Of a stretch of 64,000 nt of DNA, positions 53,001 to 62,614 are shown piece after piece. Origin of the DNA: Cohnella terricola (GTDB taxonomy: Bacteria; Bacillota; Bacilli; Paenibacillales; Paenibacillaceae); the NCBI RefSeq assembly GCF_007786475.1, contig NZ_VNJJ01000005.1:124001-188000 (forward strand). Reading direction: 5' to 3'. Each line of letters starts with the position of its first letter. Position 1 is the stretch's first letter. A model generated the notes under the pieces. It saw nothing but the letters and a program-made list of their open reading frames with translations, did not search any database and was not told the DNA's origin. A program made the position numbers and the translations under genes.

Positions 53001-54950
53001 ATGAGAAACCATTCGCTTCAGAAACTGGAATTTCATCGAATCGTCGAACTGCTTACGGGATACGCTTCGACTTATTTGGGAAGAAGGCTAATCGAGAGGC
53101 TTGAACCTAATCTCGACAGGGAAGCTGTTCGCCGGAGATTGGAAGAAACGGAGGAAGCTTGCCGTTTGCTCGCAAAGGGCGGACATCCGCCGCTTCCATC
53201 GTTAGAGGGCATGGAAACACTAATGCCGCTGCTCGGGACGGGATACGTCATGGCAGAGCAGGACTTCGGCTTTTTGGCCCAATTCTCACGCAGCTGCGAA
53301 CAATTGAGGCAGTATATGGCGGCTAAAAGATCGGATTCCCCGACGGTCGCGGGATACGGCATGGCCATGTTCGATTTGAAGCCTTTACGTGAAGCGATCG
53401 AAGCTTGCATCGACAGGGGACGGATCATCGATACGGCCAGCTCCGACTTGCACAAGCTCCGTAAAAAAATCCGCGCTGCGGAAGAGAAACTGCAGAAAAA
53501 GCTGGAAGGTCTAATGTCCAGGCATGCGGATATTTTACAGGAGCGGATCGTCAGCCAGCGGGGAGGGAGATACGTTCTTCCAGTGAAGAAAGAGTACCGC
53601 AAGCGGGTTCCGGGTACGGTGTTGGACGAATCGTCGAGCGGCCAGACCGTGTTCGTCGAGCCGTCCGAATTGGCCGGTTTGCAGATGGATCTGAACGAGC
53701 TGCGACTGGAGGAAAATCGGGAGGAAACGTTGATTTTGGCTCGTCTCACGGGAGAGGCGGAATCTTATGCCGATGAATTGTCCATTAATCTCGAAGCGGT
53801 CGGCCATTACGATTTTTTGTTCGCCAAAGCCAAATGGGGACTGGCGATCGGAGGCATCGCGCCTAAGCTGAACGATGACCGGACGATCGATCTTCGGGAA
53901 GCCAGACACCCGCTTCTTGCGGGCAACCCCGTGCCTTTGAACATACGGGTAGGAGGCGAATACAGAGCACTGCTTATTACGGGACCGAACACGGGCGGCA
54001 AGACGGTCGCGCTGAAGACGGCCGGACTGCTGACCTTGATGGCGCAATCCGGATTGCTCATTCCGGCGGCCGAAGGCAGCAGCCTATGCGTGTTCAGCTC
54101 CGTGGAAGCCGACATCGGGGACGGTCAAAGCCTGGATTCGTCGCTCAGCACGTTTTCCTCTCATTTGCGTAACGTTATCGATATTTTGGGCAGCGTTGGC
54201 CCGTCCGCCCTCGTATTGCTTGACGAACTGGCGACGGGCACCGATCCCGGGGAAGGCGTCGGCCTATCCATAGCCGTGCTGGAGGAGCTTTATCGGCGAG
54301 GCTGCGTCGTGATGGCGACGACCCATTTTAACGAAATCAAAGAATACGCCCGGGTGACGAAAGGTTTCCGCAACGCAAGGATGGCGTTTGACGAGGAGAC
54401 GCTAAGCCCGCTCTATCGTCTTGACATGGGGGAAGCGGGAAACAGCTACGCGTTCGTCATCGCGGCGAAGTTAGGCATTCCGGGCAATATCATCGAAAGA
54501 GCGCGCTCGATTGCCGATGGTTTGAAAACGGGCCGTGGGGAAATTACGTTGCCGGGGTCAGAAGAGAGGTCGGGGCAAACTTCGAGTCCCAATATAAGGC
54601 GTGATGCTCACCGAAATGCCGCAAAGAGCTCTAAGCCAGACGCGAAGAGTGACGAACCCGCGGTAAAGTGGACGGTCGGGGACGTCGTATTTATCCCCCA
54701 TCTGCGCAAGCCGGGCGTTATCTATCGCTTGCCGGACGAGCGGGGCAACATGATTGTGCAGGTGCGGAAAGAAAAGATAAAGCTGAACCATAAGCGGGTG
54801 CGCAAATATATCGACAAAAAACATCTGTATCCCGGAGATAACTACGATCTGGACATCGTGTTCGATACGGTGGAAAACCGCAAAAATCGCCGTTTGATGG
54901 GTAAGCGTCACGTAGAGGGAATGACGATCGAAAATCCGTCGGAGGAATAA
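53001..54950 (+). CDS. MutS2-like ATPase lacking the Smr domain
   Basis: A 649-aa protein of the MutS2 branch. It has a core/lever region with a coiled-coil clamp (LHKLRKKIRAAEEKLQKKLE), DESSSGQTVFVEPSELAGL, Walker A TGPNTGGKTVALKT, LSTFSSHLRNV, Walker B LVLLDELATGTDPGEG and TTHFNEIKEYA. After a Lys/Ser-rich linker, WTVGDVVFIPHLRKPGVIY then LPDERGNMIVQV resembles the KOW domain of MutS2. Full MutS2 (about 785 aa) ends in an Smr nuclease domain, missing here. B. subtilis MutS2 acts on collided ribosomes, so a ribosome-directed role is plausible for this paralogue. ATG 53001 follows AAGGAGG. Confidence 0.88.
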   Translation: MRNHSLQKLEFHRIVELLTGYASTYLGRRLIERLEPNLDREAVRRRLEETEEACRLLAKGGHPPLPSLEGMETLMPLLGTGYVMAEQDFGFLAQFSRSCEQLRQYMAAKRSDSPTVAGYGMAMFDLKPLREAIEACIDRGRIIDTASSDLHKLRKKIRAAEEKLQKKLEGLMSRHADILQERIVSQRGGRYVLPVKKEYRKRVPGTVLDESSSGQTVFVEPSELAGLQMDLNELRLEENREETLILARLTGEAESYADELSINLEAVGHYDFLFAKAKWGLAIGGIAPKLNDDRTIDLREARHPLLAGNPVPLNIRVGGEYRALLITGPNTGGKTVALKTAGLLTLMAQSGLLIPAAEGSSLCVFSSVEADIGDGQSLDSSLSTFSSHLRNVIDILGSVGPSALVLLDELATGTDPGEGVGLSIAVLEELYRRGCVVMATTHFNEIKEYARVTKGFRNARMAFDEETLSPLYRLDMGEAGNSYAFVIAAKLGIPGNIIERARSIADGLKTGRGEITLPGSEERSGQTSSPNIRRDAHRNAAKSSKPDAKSDEPAVKWTVGDVVFIPHLRKPGVIYRLPDERGNMIVQVRKEKIKLNHKRVRKYIDKKHLYPGDNYDLDIVFDTVENRKNRRLMGKRHVEGMTIENPSEE

Positions 54951-54988
54951 GCGACTAGCCCGCCGCAACCGTTTTAAGATAAGGATCA

Positions 54989-55017
54989 TTGATGCGGCGG
55001 GGATACGTTGTTATAAT
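54989..55017 (+). promoter_or_regulatory. Promoter of lepA
   Basis: TTGATG (54989-54994) and TATAAT (55012-55017), 17-bp spacer, in the gap after the mutS2-like gene. Confidence 0.75.
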
Positions 55018-55066
55018 GAAGTGATTGTCATTTGACGCAAGGAACCGGCTGGAGGTACTTATTGGA

Positions 55067-56884
55067 ATGGCACAACTTTCAATTAAACAAAGCCACATTC
55101 GCAATTTTTGCATTATCGCGCATATCGACCATGGCAAGTCGACACTGGCCGATCGCATTTTGGAATATTCGGGAGCGCTGACTTCCCGGGAGATGCAGGC
55201 CCAGGTTCTCGACTCGATGGACCTCGAACGCGAGCGCGGCATTACGATCAAGCTTACGGCGGTACGCCTGTTATACAAGGCTGATGACGGCGAGACGTAT
55301 TTGCTTCATCTGATCGATACGCCGGGACACGTCGACTTTACGTACGAAGTATCCCGAAGCCTTGCCGCCTGCGAAGGAGCGTTGCTCGTCGTCGATGCTG
55401 CGCAAGGGATCGAAGCGCAAACATTGGCCAACGTCTATCTGGCGCTCGAGAATAACCTGGAGATCGTTCCCGTCATCAACAAGATCGATTTGCCAAGCGC
55501 GGAACCCGAGCGGGTGAAGCAGGAAATCGAGGACGTCATCGGGCTCGACGCCAGCGACGCGGTACTGGCTTCCGCGAAGAACGGCATCGGGATCAAAGAA
55601 ATTCTGGAGGACGTCGTCAAGAAAATCCCGCCTCCGCAAGGCGATCGAGACAAACCGCTTAAAGCGCTCATCTTCGATTCCCATTACGATGCGTACAAGG
55701 GAGTCGTCTGTTACATTCGCGTCATCGACGGCACGATCCGTGCGGGTACGCGGATGAAGTTCATGGCCACGGGCGCGAATTTCGAAGTCGTCGAAGTCGG
55801 GACGTTCATGCCCCGCGCGACGGCCGTCGACGAGTTGGGACCGGGCGATGTCGGGTTCGTCAGCGCGTCGATCAAGAACGTGAAGGACACTCGTGTCGGG
55901 GATACGATTACCGATATGAGAAACCCGACGGCGGAACCCCTACCGGGTTATCGTAACATCAACCCGATGGTATTCTGCGGTCTGTACCCGATCGATTCGA
56001 CGGACTACAATGACTTGCGCGACGCGCTCGAGAAGCTCGAACTGAACGACGCTGCGCTTCGCTACGAGCCGGAATCGTCTCAGGCGCTTGGATTCGGCTA
56101 CCGTTGCGGTTTTCTCGGCATGCTTCATATGGAGATTATTCAGGAGAGAATCGAGCGCGAATTCAACATTCCGCTGATTACGACTGCACCTAGCGTTATT
56201 TACAAGGTCACGCAGACGAACGGCGAAGTGTTGGAAATTTCCAATCCGGCGGATTATCCGGACTCGAGCAAGATCGACTTCGTGGAAGAACCGTTCGTGC
56301 TGGCATCGATCATCGTACCGAACGATTTCGTCGGCGCGATTATGGAACTATGCCAAGGCAAACGCGGCGAGTTCATCGACATGCAGTACTTGGATACGAA
56401 CCGCGTCACGTTGAAATATAACGTTCCGCTCGCGGAGATTGTGTACGATTTCTTCGATCAGTTGAAGTCGAGCACGAAAGGTTACGCTTCGTTCGACTAC
56501 GAGCTGACCGGTTATCGCCAATCCGCGCTCGTTAAAATGGATATTTTGCTGAATGCCGAGAAGGTTGACGCGCTTTCCTTTATCGTCCATAGGGACAGAG
56601 CCTATAATCGCGGCCGCGTCATCTGCGAGAAGCTGAAGGATTTGATTCCGCGCCAGATGTTCGAGGTTCCGATCCAGGCGGCGGTCGGCCAGAAGATCGT
56701 CTCCCGCGAGACGATCAAAGCAATGCGCAAGAACGTACTCGCGAAATGTTACGGCGGGGACATCTCGCGGAAACGGAAGCTGCTCGACAAGCAGAAGGAA
56801 GGCAAGAAACGGATGAAGCAGGTCGGCAACGTAGAAGTGCCGCAAGAAGCGTTCATGGCCGTGCTGAAGCTGGACGAAGATTAA
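55067..56884 (+). CDS. lepA: Elongation factor 4 (LepA)
   Basis: Translational GTPase of 605 aa that acts on stalled or assembling ribosomes. G1 is [16 protein letters not shown], switch regions include [10 protein letters not shown]3 is [12 protein letters not shown] and G4 [10 protein letters not shown]. The specific C-terminal domain contains [23 protein letters not shown] 55067 lies 10 nt after GGAGGT. It has its own promoter and a terminator. It follows the mutS2-like gene rather than yqxA directly, as it would in B. subtilis. Confidence 0.97.
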   Translation: MAQLSIKQSHIRNFCIIAHIDHGKSTLADRILEYSGALTSREMQAQVLDSMDLERERGITIKLTAVRLLYKADDGETYLLHLIDTPGHVDFTYEVSRSLAACEGALLVVDAAQGIEAQTLANVYLALENNLEIVPVINKIDLPSAEPERVKQEIEDVIGLDASDAVLASAKNGIGIKEILEDVVKKIPPPQGDRDKPLKALIFDSHYDAYKGVVCYIRVIDGTIRAGTRMKFMATGANFEVVEVGTFMPRATAVDELGPGDVGFVSASIKNVKDTRVGDTITDMRNPTAEPLPGYRNINPMVFCGLYPIDSTDYNDLRDALEKLELNDAALRYEPESSQALGFGYRCGFLGMLHMEIIQERIEREFNIPLITTAPSVIYKVTQTNGEVLEISNPADYPDSSKIDFVEEPFVLASIIVPNDFVGAIMELCQGKRGEFIDMQYLDTNRVTLKYNVPLAEIVYDFFDQLKSSTKGYASFDYELTGYRQSALVKMDILLNAEKVDALSFIVHRDRAYNRGRVICEKLKDLIPRQMFEVPIQAAVGQKIVSRETIKAMRKNVLAKCYGGDISRKRKLLDKQKEGKKRMKQVGNVEVPQEAFMAVLKLDED

Positions 56885-56913
56885 AAAGCAGGTTCCTGCC
56901 ATACATGCGAAAT

Positions 56914-56937
56914 AGCGGGCTTCCGGCCCGCTTTTCT
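56914..56937 (+). terminator. Terminator of lepA
   Basis: AGCGGGC (56914-56920) and GCCCGCT (56926-56932), loop TTCCG, then TTTTCTTT. Confidence 0.85.
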
Positions 56938-56980
56938 TTATTGGCGGACGATGATCGGCTATTCAAGAGAGGTGACGAAG

Positions 56981-58162
56981 ATGAGTTCTCCGATCTCCGG
57001 AAAAGGAGTTCCGCCGCTTCATCGGTGGACTCCCCGAGCGCTGTATATTCACATTCCTTTTTGCACGAATAAGTGCTTTTATTGCGACTTTAATTCATAC
57101 GTCGCCGCAGGGCAGCCGATCGATGCGTATTTGGACGCGCTCGAGAATGAAATGAAACAAACGGTCGCCGTGCTGCCTCCGGAAGCGATCGAAACTGTAT
57201 TCGTCGGAGGCGGTACGCCGACGGTGCTTTCGCCAGATCAAATGGCCCGGTTTCTCGCTTCGGTGAAAAAACATTTTCCACTGGCGGACGGGGCGGAATT
57301 TACGATGGAGGCTAACCCTGGCACGACGGACATGGACAAATTGGCGGCGATGCGCGAAGGCGGCGTTAACCGGATCAGCTTCGGTGCGCAGTCGTTCGAC
57401 AACGGCTTGCTCGCCGCGATCGGGAGAATCCATGCCGCAGACGATGTCGTTCGCAGCATCGCGAACGCGAGAGCGGCCGGTTTTACGAATCTGTCGATCG
57501 ATCTCATGTTCGGCTTGCCGAACCAGACGCTCGAACAATTGCAGGATAGCGTCGCCAAAGCGCTGGAGCTCGATCTGCCACACTATTCCCTGTACGGGCT
57601 TAAAGTAGAAGAAAATACGCTGTTCCACCGGCTTTACCAGCGCGACGAGCTTCCTCTCCCAGAAGAGGAAGAGGAGGTTGCAATGTATGAATATCTGATG
57701 GGACGTCTCGGAGAGGCCGGCTACCGTCATTATGAAATCAGCAACTTCGCCAAGCCCGGATACGAAAGCCGTCATAACACCACTTACTGGCATAACGAGC
57801 CTTATTACGGGCTGGGAGCGGGCGCTCACGGCTATGCGCTAGGAGAACGGCATATCAATATCAAAGGCGTCCAGCCGTACATCGACGCGGCGAACAAAGC
57901 GCTGCCCCGATTGGATAAAAGCGACGTAAGCGTTGAAGAAGCGATGGGCGACTTTATGATGGTGGGATTGAGGTTGCAGGAAGGCGTCACGCAGGCCGAC
58001 TTCGCCAAACAATTCGGCGGGCCGAAGCTGGACGATGTCTACGGCCAAGAGCTGAATAAGCTGATCGGCCAAGGTTTGCTGGAGAAGACCCCAGACGATG
58101 GTTACCGCCTGACAGCCCGCGGTATATTGCTCGGCAACGAAGTGTTCGGAGCTTTCGTGTAA
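56981..58162 (+). CDS. hemW: HemW-like radical SAM protein (heme chaperone; formerly HemN-type)
   Basis: A 393-aa radical SAM protein. The Fe-S motif is FCTNKCFYCDF (C-x3-C-x2-C), followed by VFVGGGTPTVL and the later EISNFAKPGYESRHNTTYW. HemW binds heme and is thought to pass it to apoproteins. The fourth cysteine present in true coproporphyrinogen oxidase HemN is absent (CDFNSY), supporting HemW. ATG 56981 follows GAGAGGTGA by about 8 nt; ATG 56951 has no RBS. It precedes the hrcA operon, as in Bacillus. Confidence 0.93.
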   Translation: MSSPISGKGVPPLHRWTPRALYIHIPFCTNKCFYCDFNSYVAAGQPIDAYLDALENEMKQTVAVLPPEAIETVFVGGGTPTVLSPDQMARFLASVKKHFPLADGAEFTMEANPGTTDMDKLAAMREGGVNRISFGAQSFDNGLLAAIGRIHAADDVVRSIANARAAGFTNLSIDLMFGLPNQTLEQLQDSVAKALELDLPHYSLYGLKVEENTLFHRLYQRDELPLPEEEEEVAMYEYLMGRLGEAGYRHYEISNFAKPGYESRHNTTYWHNEPYYGLGAGAHGYALGERHINIKGVQPYIDAANKALPRLDKSDVSVEEAMGDFMMVGLRLQEGVTQADFAKQFGGPKLDDVYGQELNKLIGQGLLEKTPDDGYRLTARGILLGNEVFGAFV

Positions 58163-58218
58163 CGGTTGAGCTGCTGCGAACATCATTGTATAGGGGCGTT
58201 AAAAACAGTTTCTTGGAC

Positions 58219-58233
58219 GGTACGAATTGTACC
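58219..58233. promoter_or_regulatory. Palindrome directly upstream of the acetyltransferase promoter
   Basis: GGTACGAATTGTACC: 5-bp perfect arms around GAATT. It abuts the -35 box at 58234 and could be an activator or repressor site. The cognate factor is unknown. Confidence 0.4.
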
Positions 58234-58262
58234 TTGTAGGTTCATTCCTTTTGTTGTATATT
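58234..58262 (+). promoter_or_regulatory. Promoter of the ArgA-like acetyltransferase gene
   Basis: TTGTAG (58234-58239) and TATATT (58257-58262) with a 17-bp spacer. Confidence 0.6.
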
Positions 58263-58263
58263 T

Positions 58264-58280
58264 ATTCATAAATATTCAAC
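58264..58280. promoter_or_regulatory. ARG-box-like element at the transcription start
   Basis: Two ATTCA half-sites (58264-58268 and 58274-58278) one helical turn apart in an A/T-rich context just downstream of the -10 box. ArgR/AhrC boxes consist of TGAAT/ATTCA half-sites; here they are direct rather than inverted, so this is a candidate only. Confidence 0.35.
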
Positions 58281-58301
58281 GTACAGAGAGAAGGAATCGT
58301 T

Positions 58302-58802
58302 ATGTCTGTCATCTGCCGCAATGCGCTGACCGAGGACGTAGAAGCGCTTTTTGAACTTATAAAAGGGTATGCCGAGAAAGGCATTATGCTCCCGCGTTCC
58401 CGCGAAGCCCTGACCCGCAGTATCGATACGTTTATCGTGGCTGAGGATGAAGGGCGACTGATCGGCTGCGGCTCGCTATGTCAACTTGGCAGCGATCTCG
58501 TGGAAATTCGTTCGCTCGGTATCGCGGAAGGCTATAAAGGCCAAGGAATCGGAAGTCGACTAGTCGACGCGCTGATCGAGGAAGCGAAGATCCAGGGCAT
58601 TCCGAAAGTGATGGCATTGACATACGAAGCGGCCTTCTTCCAGAAGAACGGTTTTGTGATCGTCGAGAAAGAAATTTTTCCGGAAAAAGTGTGGACGGAT
58701 TGCGTGAATTGTCCTAAGCAGCATTGTTGCGACGAGATTGCGGTCGTTCGGGTCATCGCGCCGATCCCGGAGAACGAGAAAGTGACCTACGCCCAAATAT
58801 AA
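58302..58802 (+). CDS. GNAT N-acetyltransferase, short ArgA-like (N-acetylglutamate synthase type)
   Basis: A 166-aa GNAT protein. The acetyl-CoA loop is EGYKGQGIGSRLVDALIEEA. Flanking parts follow the short ArgA pattern: MLPRSREALTRSIDTFIVAE, EIRSLGIAE, ALTYEAAFFQKNGF and the cysteine-rich VWTDCVNCPKQHCCDE. Such enzymes can acetylate glutamate at the start of arginine synthesis. The Cys cluster (four Cys within a dozen residues) may bind metal. GAGAAGGA precedes ATG 58302. It is an insertion relative to the B. subtilis hemW-hrcA order, with an ARG-box-like element at its promoter. Confidence 0.85.
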   Translation: MSVICRNALTEDVEALFELIKGYAEKGIMLPRSREALTRSIDTFIVAEDEGRLIGCGSLCQLGSDLVEIRSLGIAEGYKGQGIGSRLVDALIEEAKIQGIPKVMALTYEAAFFQKNGFVIVEKEIFPEKVWTDCVNCPKQHCCDEIAVVRVIAPIPENEKVTYAQI

Positions 58803-58853
58803 TCGTTTAAAGCCGAATCAGGCCAATTGGAGCCAAATCGAGCCGGAACGTCC

Positions 58854-58883
58854 TTGACACGACCGCCCTCGGTTTGGTATTTT
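58854..58883 (+). promoter_or_regulatory. Promoter of the hrcA-dnaK operon
   Basis: TTGACA (58854-58859) and TATTTT (58878-58883) with an 18-bp spacer, immediately upstream of the CIRCE element. Confidence 0.65.
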
Positions 58884-58894
58884 TGTATTATCCG

Positions 58895-58921
58895 TTAGCA
58901 CTCGACGCATTGGAGTGCTAA
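58895..58921. promoter_or_regulatory. CIRCE operator (HrcA binding site)
   Basis: TTAGCACTC (58895-58903), 9-bp spacer, GAGTGCTAA (58913-58921): an exact match to the consensus. It places the class I heat-shock operon under HrcA repression, relieved when GroEL is occupied. Confidence 0.97.
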
Positions 58922-58961
58922 CGAATCAAAAAGCGGTAAAACGAATAAGGAGGAGATTCGG

Positions 58962-59987
58962 ATGCTGAGCGAACGGCAGCGGATGATTTTGAATGCGATT
59001 ATCGACGATTATATTCGTTCCGCGGAACCGGTCGGATCGCGGAGCATTTCCAAGCGTGGCGATGTTTCTTTCAGTCCGGCCACGATTCGCAATGAGATGG
59101 CGGATCTGGAAGAAATGGGCTTGCTGGAGCAGCCGCATACGTCTGCCGGCCGAATCCCTTCCATTAAAGGCTACCGCTATTACGTAGATCACCTCGTTAA
59201 GCTTGGCGGCGTAGGGGATCAGGACGTCCGCACGCTTCGCACCTTTTTCGCGGAGAAGATGAACCGCTGGGAAGGGATCGTCGAGCATGCGGCCACGATA
59301 TTGTCCCAAATGACCAATTACACCTCCATCGTTCTCGGACCGGAAATGTTTCACACGACGCTGAAGCATTTTCAACTCGTTCCGATTAACGATGTTTCGG
59401 CGGTTGCCATCATCGTGGCGAACACCGGTCATGTCGAGCATCGCACGATTACGATTCCGGACGGCGTCTCAATGGACGATATGACGAAAACCGTTAACCT
59501 GTTGAACGAAAGGTTGGCGGGCGTTCCTTTTTACAAAGTCAAATCCGTCCTTCACAGCGAGATCGCCAAGGAACTGAGCCGGTACGTGGAACATTGCGAG
59601 GATATTCTGTCTCTTCTGGATCAAACCATTACGGAAGAACAGGAGCCGAAAGTGTATTTAAGCGGAGCATCCAATATGCTCACCCAACCCGAATTCAAAG
59701 ACGTGGACAAAGCAAAGACCATTCTGGAAATGCTGGAAGAGACGCAGATGCTCATGCAGCTGTTTCAATCCAATTCCGACGGAATTCAAGTGAAAATCGG
59801 CACGGAGAACTCGCTGGAAGCGATCAATCATTGCAGTCTGATCACGGCTACGTACTCCTTTGACGGACAATCGCTTGGTACGATCGGCATATTGGGGCCA
59901 ACCCGAATGGAGTACGGAAAAGTCATTAGCCTGTTGGATTATCTATCCAAGGACATCGCCCAATTGATGAGCCGTTGGCATAAGTAA
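58962..59987 (+). CDS. hrcA: Heat-inducible transcription repressor HrcA
   Basis: CIRCE-binding repressor of 341 aa. The N-terminal winged helix contains MILNAIIDDYIRSAEPVGSR and SPATIRNEMADLEEMGLLEQ, then PHTSAGRIPSIKGYRYYVD. A GAF-like and dimerisation part follows. Its activity depends on GroEL. It is the first gene of the operon behind its own operator, giving autorepression. AAGGAGGAG precedes ATG 58962. Confidence 0.97.
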   Translation: MLSERQRMILNAIIDDYIRSAEPVGSRSISKRGDVSFSPATIRNEMADLEEMGLLEQPHTSAGRIPSIKGYRYYVDHLVKLGGVGDQDVRTLRTFFAEKMNRWEGIVEHAATILSQMTNYTSIVLGPEMFHTTLKHFQLVPINDVSAVAIIVANTGHVEHRTITIPDGVSMDDMTKTVNLLNERLAGVPFYKVKSVLHSEIAKELSRYVEHCEDILSLLDQTITEEQEPKVYLSGASNMLTQPEFKDVDKAKTILEMLEETQMLMQLFQSNSDGIQVKIGTENSLEAINHCSLITATYSFDGQSLGTIGILGPTRMEYGKVISLLDYLSKDIAQLMSRWHK

Positions 59988-60039
59988 TAGGCTGTATAGC
60001 CCCCGCTAGCGGGTGGTACGGTAAGGAGGTGAATCGTAC

Positions 60040-60621
60040 ATGAGTACGAATGAAACGAAGGAGCAGGTTAATATGGATGAGCGCCAAGAGGACGTAATGG
60101 AACAGGAATCGGAAGTAAACGAAACATCTGCCGCGGGCAACGAACAGCCAACTGCGGAAGAGGTTAGCGAGGACAACGCTCGTGTCGCCGAGCTTCAGCG
60201 CCAGGCGGACGATCATTATAACCGTTATTTGCGCACGCAGGCCGACTTCGACAATTTCCGTCGCCGCTCGACTAAGGAAAAGGAAGAACTCGCACAGTAC
60301 GCTTCGATGAAGCTGATCACGCAATTGTTACCCGTTATGGACAATTTTGAGCGGGCGTTCCAAGCCGGAGGAGAAGGCGCGGATAGCAGCTTCGCCAAAG
60401 GCGTGGACATGATCTATCGCCAGTTCACGCAAGTGATGGATGCGGAAGGTTTGCAGCGGATGGAAGCGGAGGGCCAGCCCTTCGATCCCGAATATCATCA
60501 GGCGATCATGCGCGTGGAGAGCGAGGATCACGAGGAAGGTATCGTGGTCGAAGTCGTTCAAACCGGGTATATGTTAAAGGATAAAGTCATTCGTCCGGCA
60601 ATGGTTAAAGTTAGCGGTTAA
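60040..60621 (+). CDS. grpE: Nucleotide exchange factor GrpE
   Basis: Co-chaperone that releases ADP from DnaK, 193 aa. An acidic disordered N-terminus (to about 45) is followed by a long coiled coil (ARVAELQRQADDHYNRYLRT) and the C-terminal beta domain with AEGQPFDPEYHQAIMRVES and VVQTGYMLKDKVIRPAMVKV. AAGGAGGTGA lies 8 nt before ATG 60040. It is placed between hrcA and dnaK. Confidence 0.97.
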   Translation: MSTNETKEQVNMDERQEDVMEQESEVNETSAAGNEQPTAEEVSEDNARVAELQRQADDHYNRYLRTQADFDNFRRRSTKEKEELAQYASMKLITQLLPVMDNFERAFQAGGEGADSSFAKGVDMIYRQFTQVMDAEGLQRMEAEGQPFDPEYHQAIMRVESEDHEEGIVVEVVQTGYMLKDKVIRPAMVKVSG

Positions 60622-60682
60622 TCCGTTCTTAGCCCGGTCGGTTTAAACAATCGCGCACTTATTTAAGGGAGGAACACAAGCC

Positions 60683-62527
60683 ATGAGCAAAGTAATCGGA
60701 ATCGACCTTGGTACAACCAACTCTTGCGTAGCGGTAATGGAAGGCGGCGAAGCCGTCGTTATCCCTAACGCGGAAGGAAATCGCACGACCCCTTCGGTCG
60801 TCGGATTTAAGAAAGACGGGGAGCGCGTCGTCGGCGAGACGGCCAAGCGCCAAGCGATTACAAACCCGGACCGTACGGTTAGCTCTATTAAGCGCCATAT
60901 GGGTACGACTCATAAAGAAACGATCGAAGACAAATCTTATTCCGCTCCCGAGATTTCGGCGATCATTCTGCAGAAGCTGAAAGCCGATGCTGAAGCATAC
61001 TTAGGTCAATCTGTTACGCAAGCGGTTATTACCGTTCCTGCATACTTTAATGACAGCCAGCGCCAAGCGACGAAAGACGCGGGCAACATCGCGGGTCTAG
61101 AAGTGCTCCGGATCGTTAACGAACCAACTGCGGCAGCGCTGGCGTACGGATTCGAGAAACAAGAAGACCAAACGATCCTCGTATTCGACTTGGGCGGCGG
61201 TACTTTCGACGTCAGTATTCTCGAGCTTGGAGACGGCTTCTTCGAAGTTAAGGCGACGAGCGGGGACAATCACCTCGGCGGCGACGACTTCGACCAAGTG
61301 GTTATGGAATGGTTGTCCGGAGAGTTCAAAAAAGAACATAGCATCGATCTGCTGAAAGACAAAGCAGCCGTTCAACGTCTGAAAGACGCTGCGGAAAAAG
61401 CGAAGAAGGAACTTTCCGGCGTCGTCTCCACGACGATTTCCTTGCCGTTCATCACCGTCGTTGACGGAGTTCCTCAGCACTTGGAGCTTAACCTGAGCCG
61501 CTCCAAATTCGACGAACTGACGGCAAACCTGGTCGAACGCACGATGGCGCCTACCCGCCAAGCGTTGTCCGACGCGGGCATGACGGCGTCCGATATCGAC
61601 AAAGTCGTTCTCGTCGGCGGTTCCACGCGGATTCCGGCCGTTCAGGATGCGATCAAGAAGCTGACCGGCAAAGATCCGCACAAAGGCGTTAACCCGGACG
61701 AAGTCGTTGCTCTCGGCGCGGCTGTTCAAGCCGGCGTATTGACAGGCGAAGTTAAAGACGTCGTTCTGCTTGACGTTACGCCTTTGTCGCTCGGAATCGA
61801 AACGGCGGGCGGCGTCTTGACGAAGATGATCGACCGCAACACGACGATCCCGACGAGCAAATCGCAAGTGTTCTCCACTTACGCGGACATGCAGACGCAA
61901 GTCGAAATCCACGTCCTGCAGGGCGAGCGCGCAATGGCGAAAGACAACAAAACGCTTGGTCGCTTCGTTCTGAGCGAGATTCCGGCTGCGCCGCGTGGCG
62001 TGCCGCAAATCGAAGTTACGTTCGACATCGACGCGAACGGTATCGTTAACGTCTCCGCGCTAGACAAAGGCACGGGCAAAACGCAAAAAATTACGATCAC
62101 TTCCTCCGGCGGCTTGAGCAAGGAAGATATCGAGCGCATGCAGAAGGAAGCAGAATTGCACGCTGAAGAAGACAAGGTGCGCCGCGAGCTGATCGAGGCC
62201 AAGAACAGCGCCGACCAATTGATCTATAGCGTGGACAAAACGATTAAAGATCTTGGCGACAAAGTCGACGCGAGCGAGATCGAGAAAGCGAACGCGGCGA
62301 AAGAGAAGTTGACAAGCGCGGTTGCTTCCGATAACCTTGAACAGATCCAAAAGGCGACTGAGGAACTGACGGAAGTCGTGCAACAGCTTTCCGTCAAGCT
62401 CTACGAGCAAGCGGCCCAAGCTGAGCAGGGGCAAGCTGATCAAGGTCAAGCCGACGCGGGCACAGGCCCAGCGAGAGACAACGTAGTCGACGCTGATTAC
62501 GAAGTCGTCGACGAAGACAAGAAATAA
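60683..62527 (+). CDS. dnaK: Molecular chaperone DnaK (Hsp70)
   Basis: Hsp70 of 614 aa, typical of Gram-positive bacteria (shorter than in E. coli). It begins [20 protein letters not shown]; the ATPase has [36 protein letters not shown] and [13 protein letters not shown]. The substrate domain has [15 protein letters not shown], and the C-terminal lid ends in a Gln/Ala/Gly-rich tail then [17 protein letters not shown] precedes ATG 60683. It works with GrpE and DnaJ encoded on either side. Confidence 0.99.
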   Translation: MSKVIGIDLGTTNSCVAVMEGGEAVVIPNAEGNRTTPSVVGFKKDGERVVGETAKRQAITNPDRTVSSIKRHMGTTHKETIEDKSYSAPEISAIILQKLKADAEAYLGQSVTQAVITVPAYFNDSQRQATKDAGNIAGLEVLRIVNEPTAAALAYGFEKQEDQTILVFDLGGGTFDVSILELGDGFFEVKATSGDNHLGGDDFDQVVMEWLSGEFKKEHSIDLLKDKAAVQRLKDAAEKAKKELSGVVSTTISLPFITVVDGVPQHLELNLSRSKFDELTANLVERTMAPTRQALSDAGMTASDIDKVVLVGGSTRIPAVQDAIKKLTGKDPHKGVNPDEVVALGAAVQAGVLTGEVKDVVLLDVTPLSLGIETAGGVLTKMIDRNTTIPTSKSQVFSTYADMQTQVEIHVLQGERAMAKDNKTLGRFVLSEIPAAPRGVPQIEVTFDIDANGIVNVSALDKGTGKTQKITITSSGGLSKEDIERMQKEAELHAEEDKVRRELIEAKNSADQLIYSVDKTIKDLGDKVDASEIEKANAAKEKLTSAVASDNLEQIQKATEELTEVVQQLSVKLYEQAAQAEQGQADQGQADAGTGPARDNVVDADYEVVDEDKK

Positions 62528-62550
62528 GCTTATTCATGCAGAATAAATCG

Positions 62551-62595
62551 AAAGTCAAAGTTGATGCCGCTTCGGCGGGATCGCTTTGACTTTCC
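62551..62595 (+). terminator. Intra-operon hairpin between dnaK and dnaJ
   Basis: AAAGTCAAAG (62551-62560) and CTTTGACTTT (62584-62593) form a 10-bp stem enclosing CCGC-TTCG-GCGG. Only three T end it, so it is likely a leaky terminator or an RNA-processing/stability element that lowers dnaJ relative to dnaK. Confidence 0.6.
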
Positions 62596-62614
62596 TTCAT
62601 GAGGAGGTGGAGAA

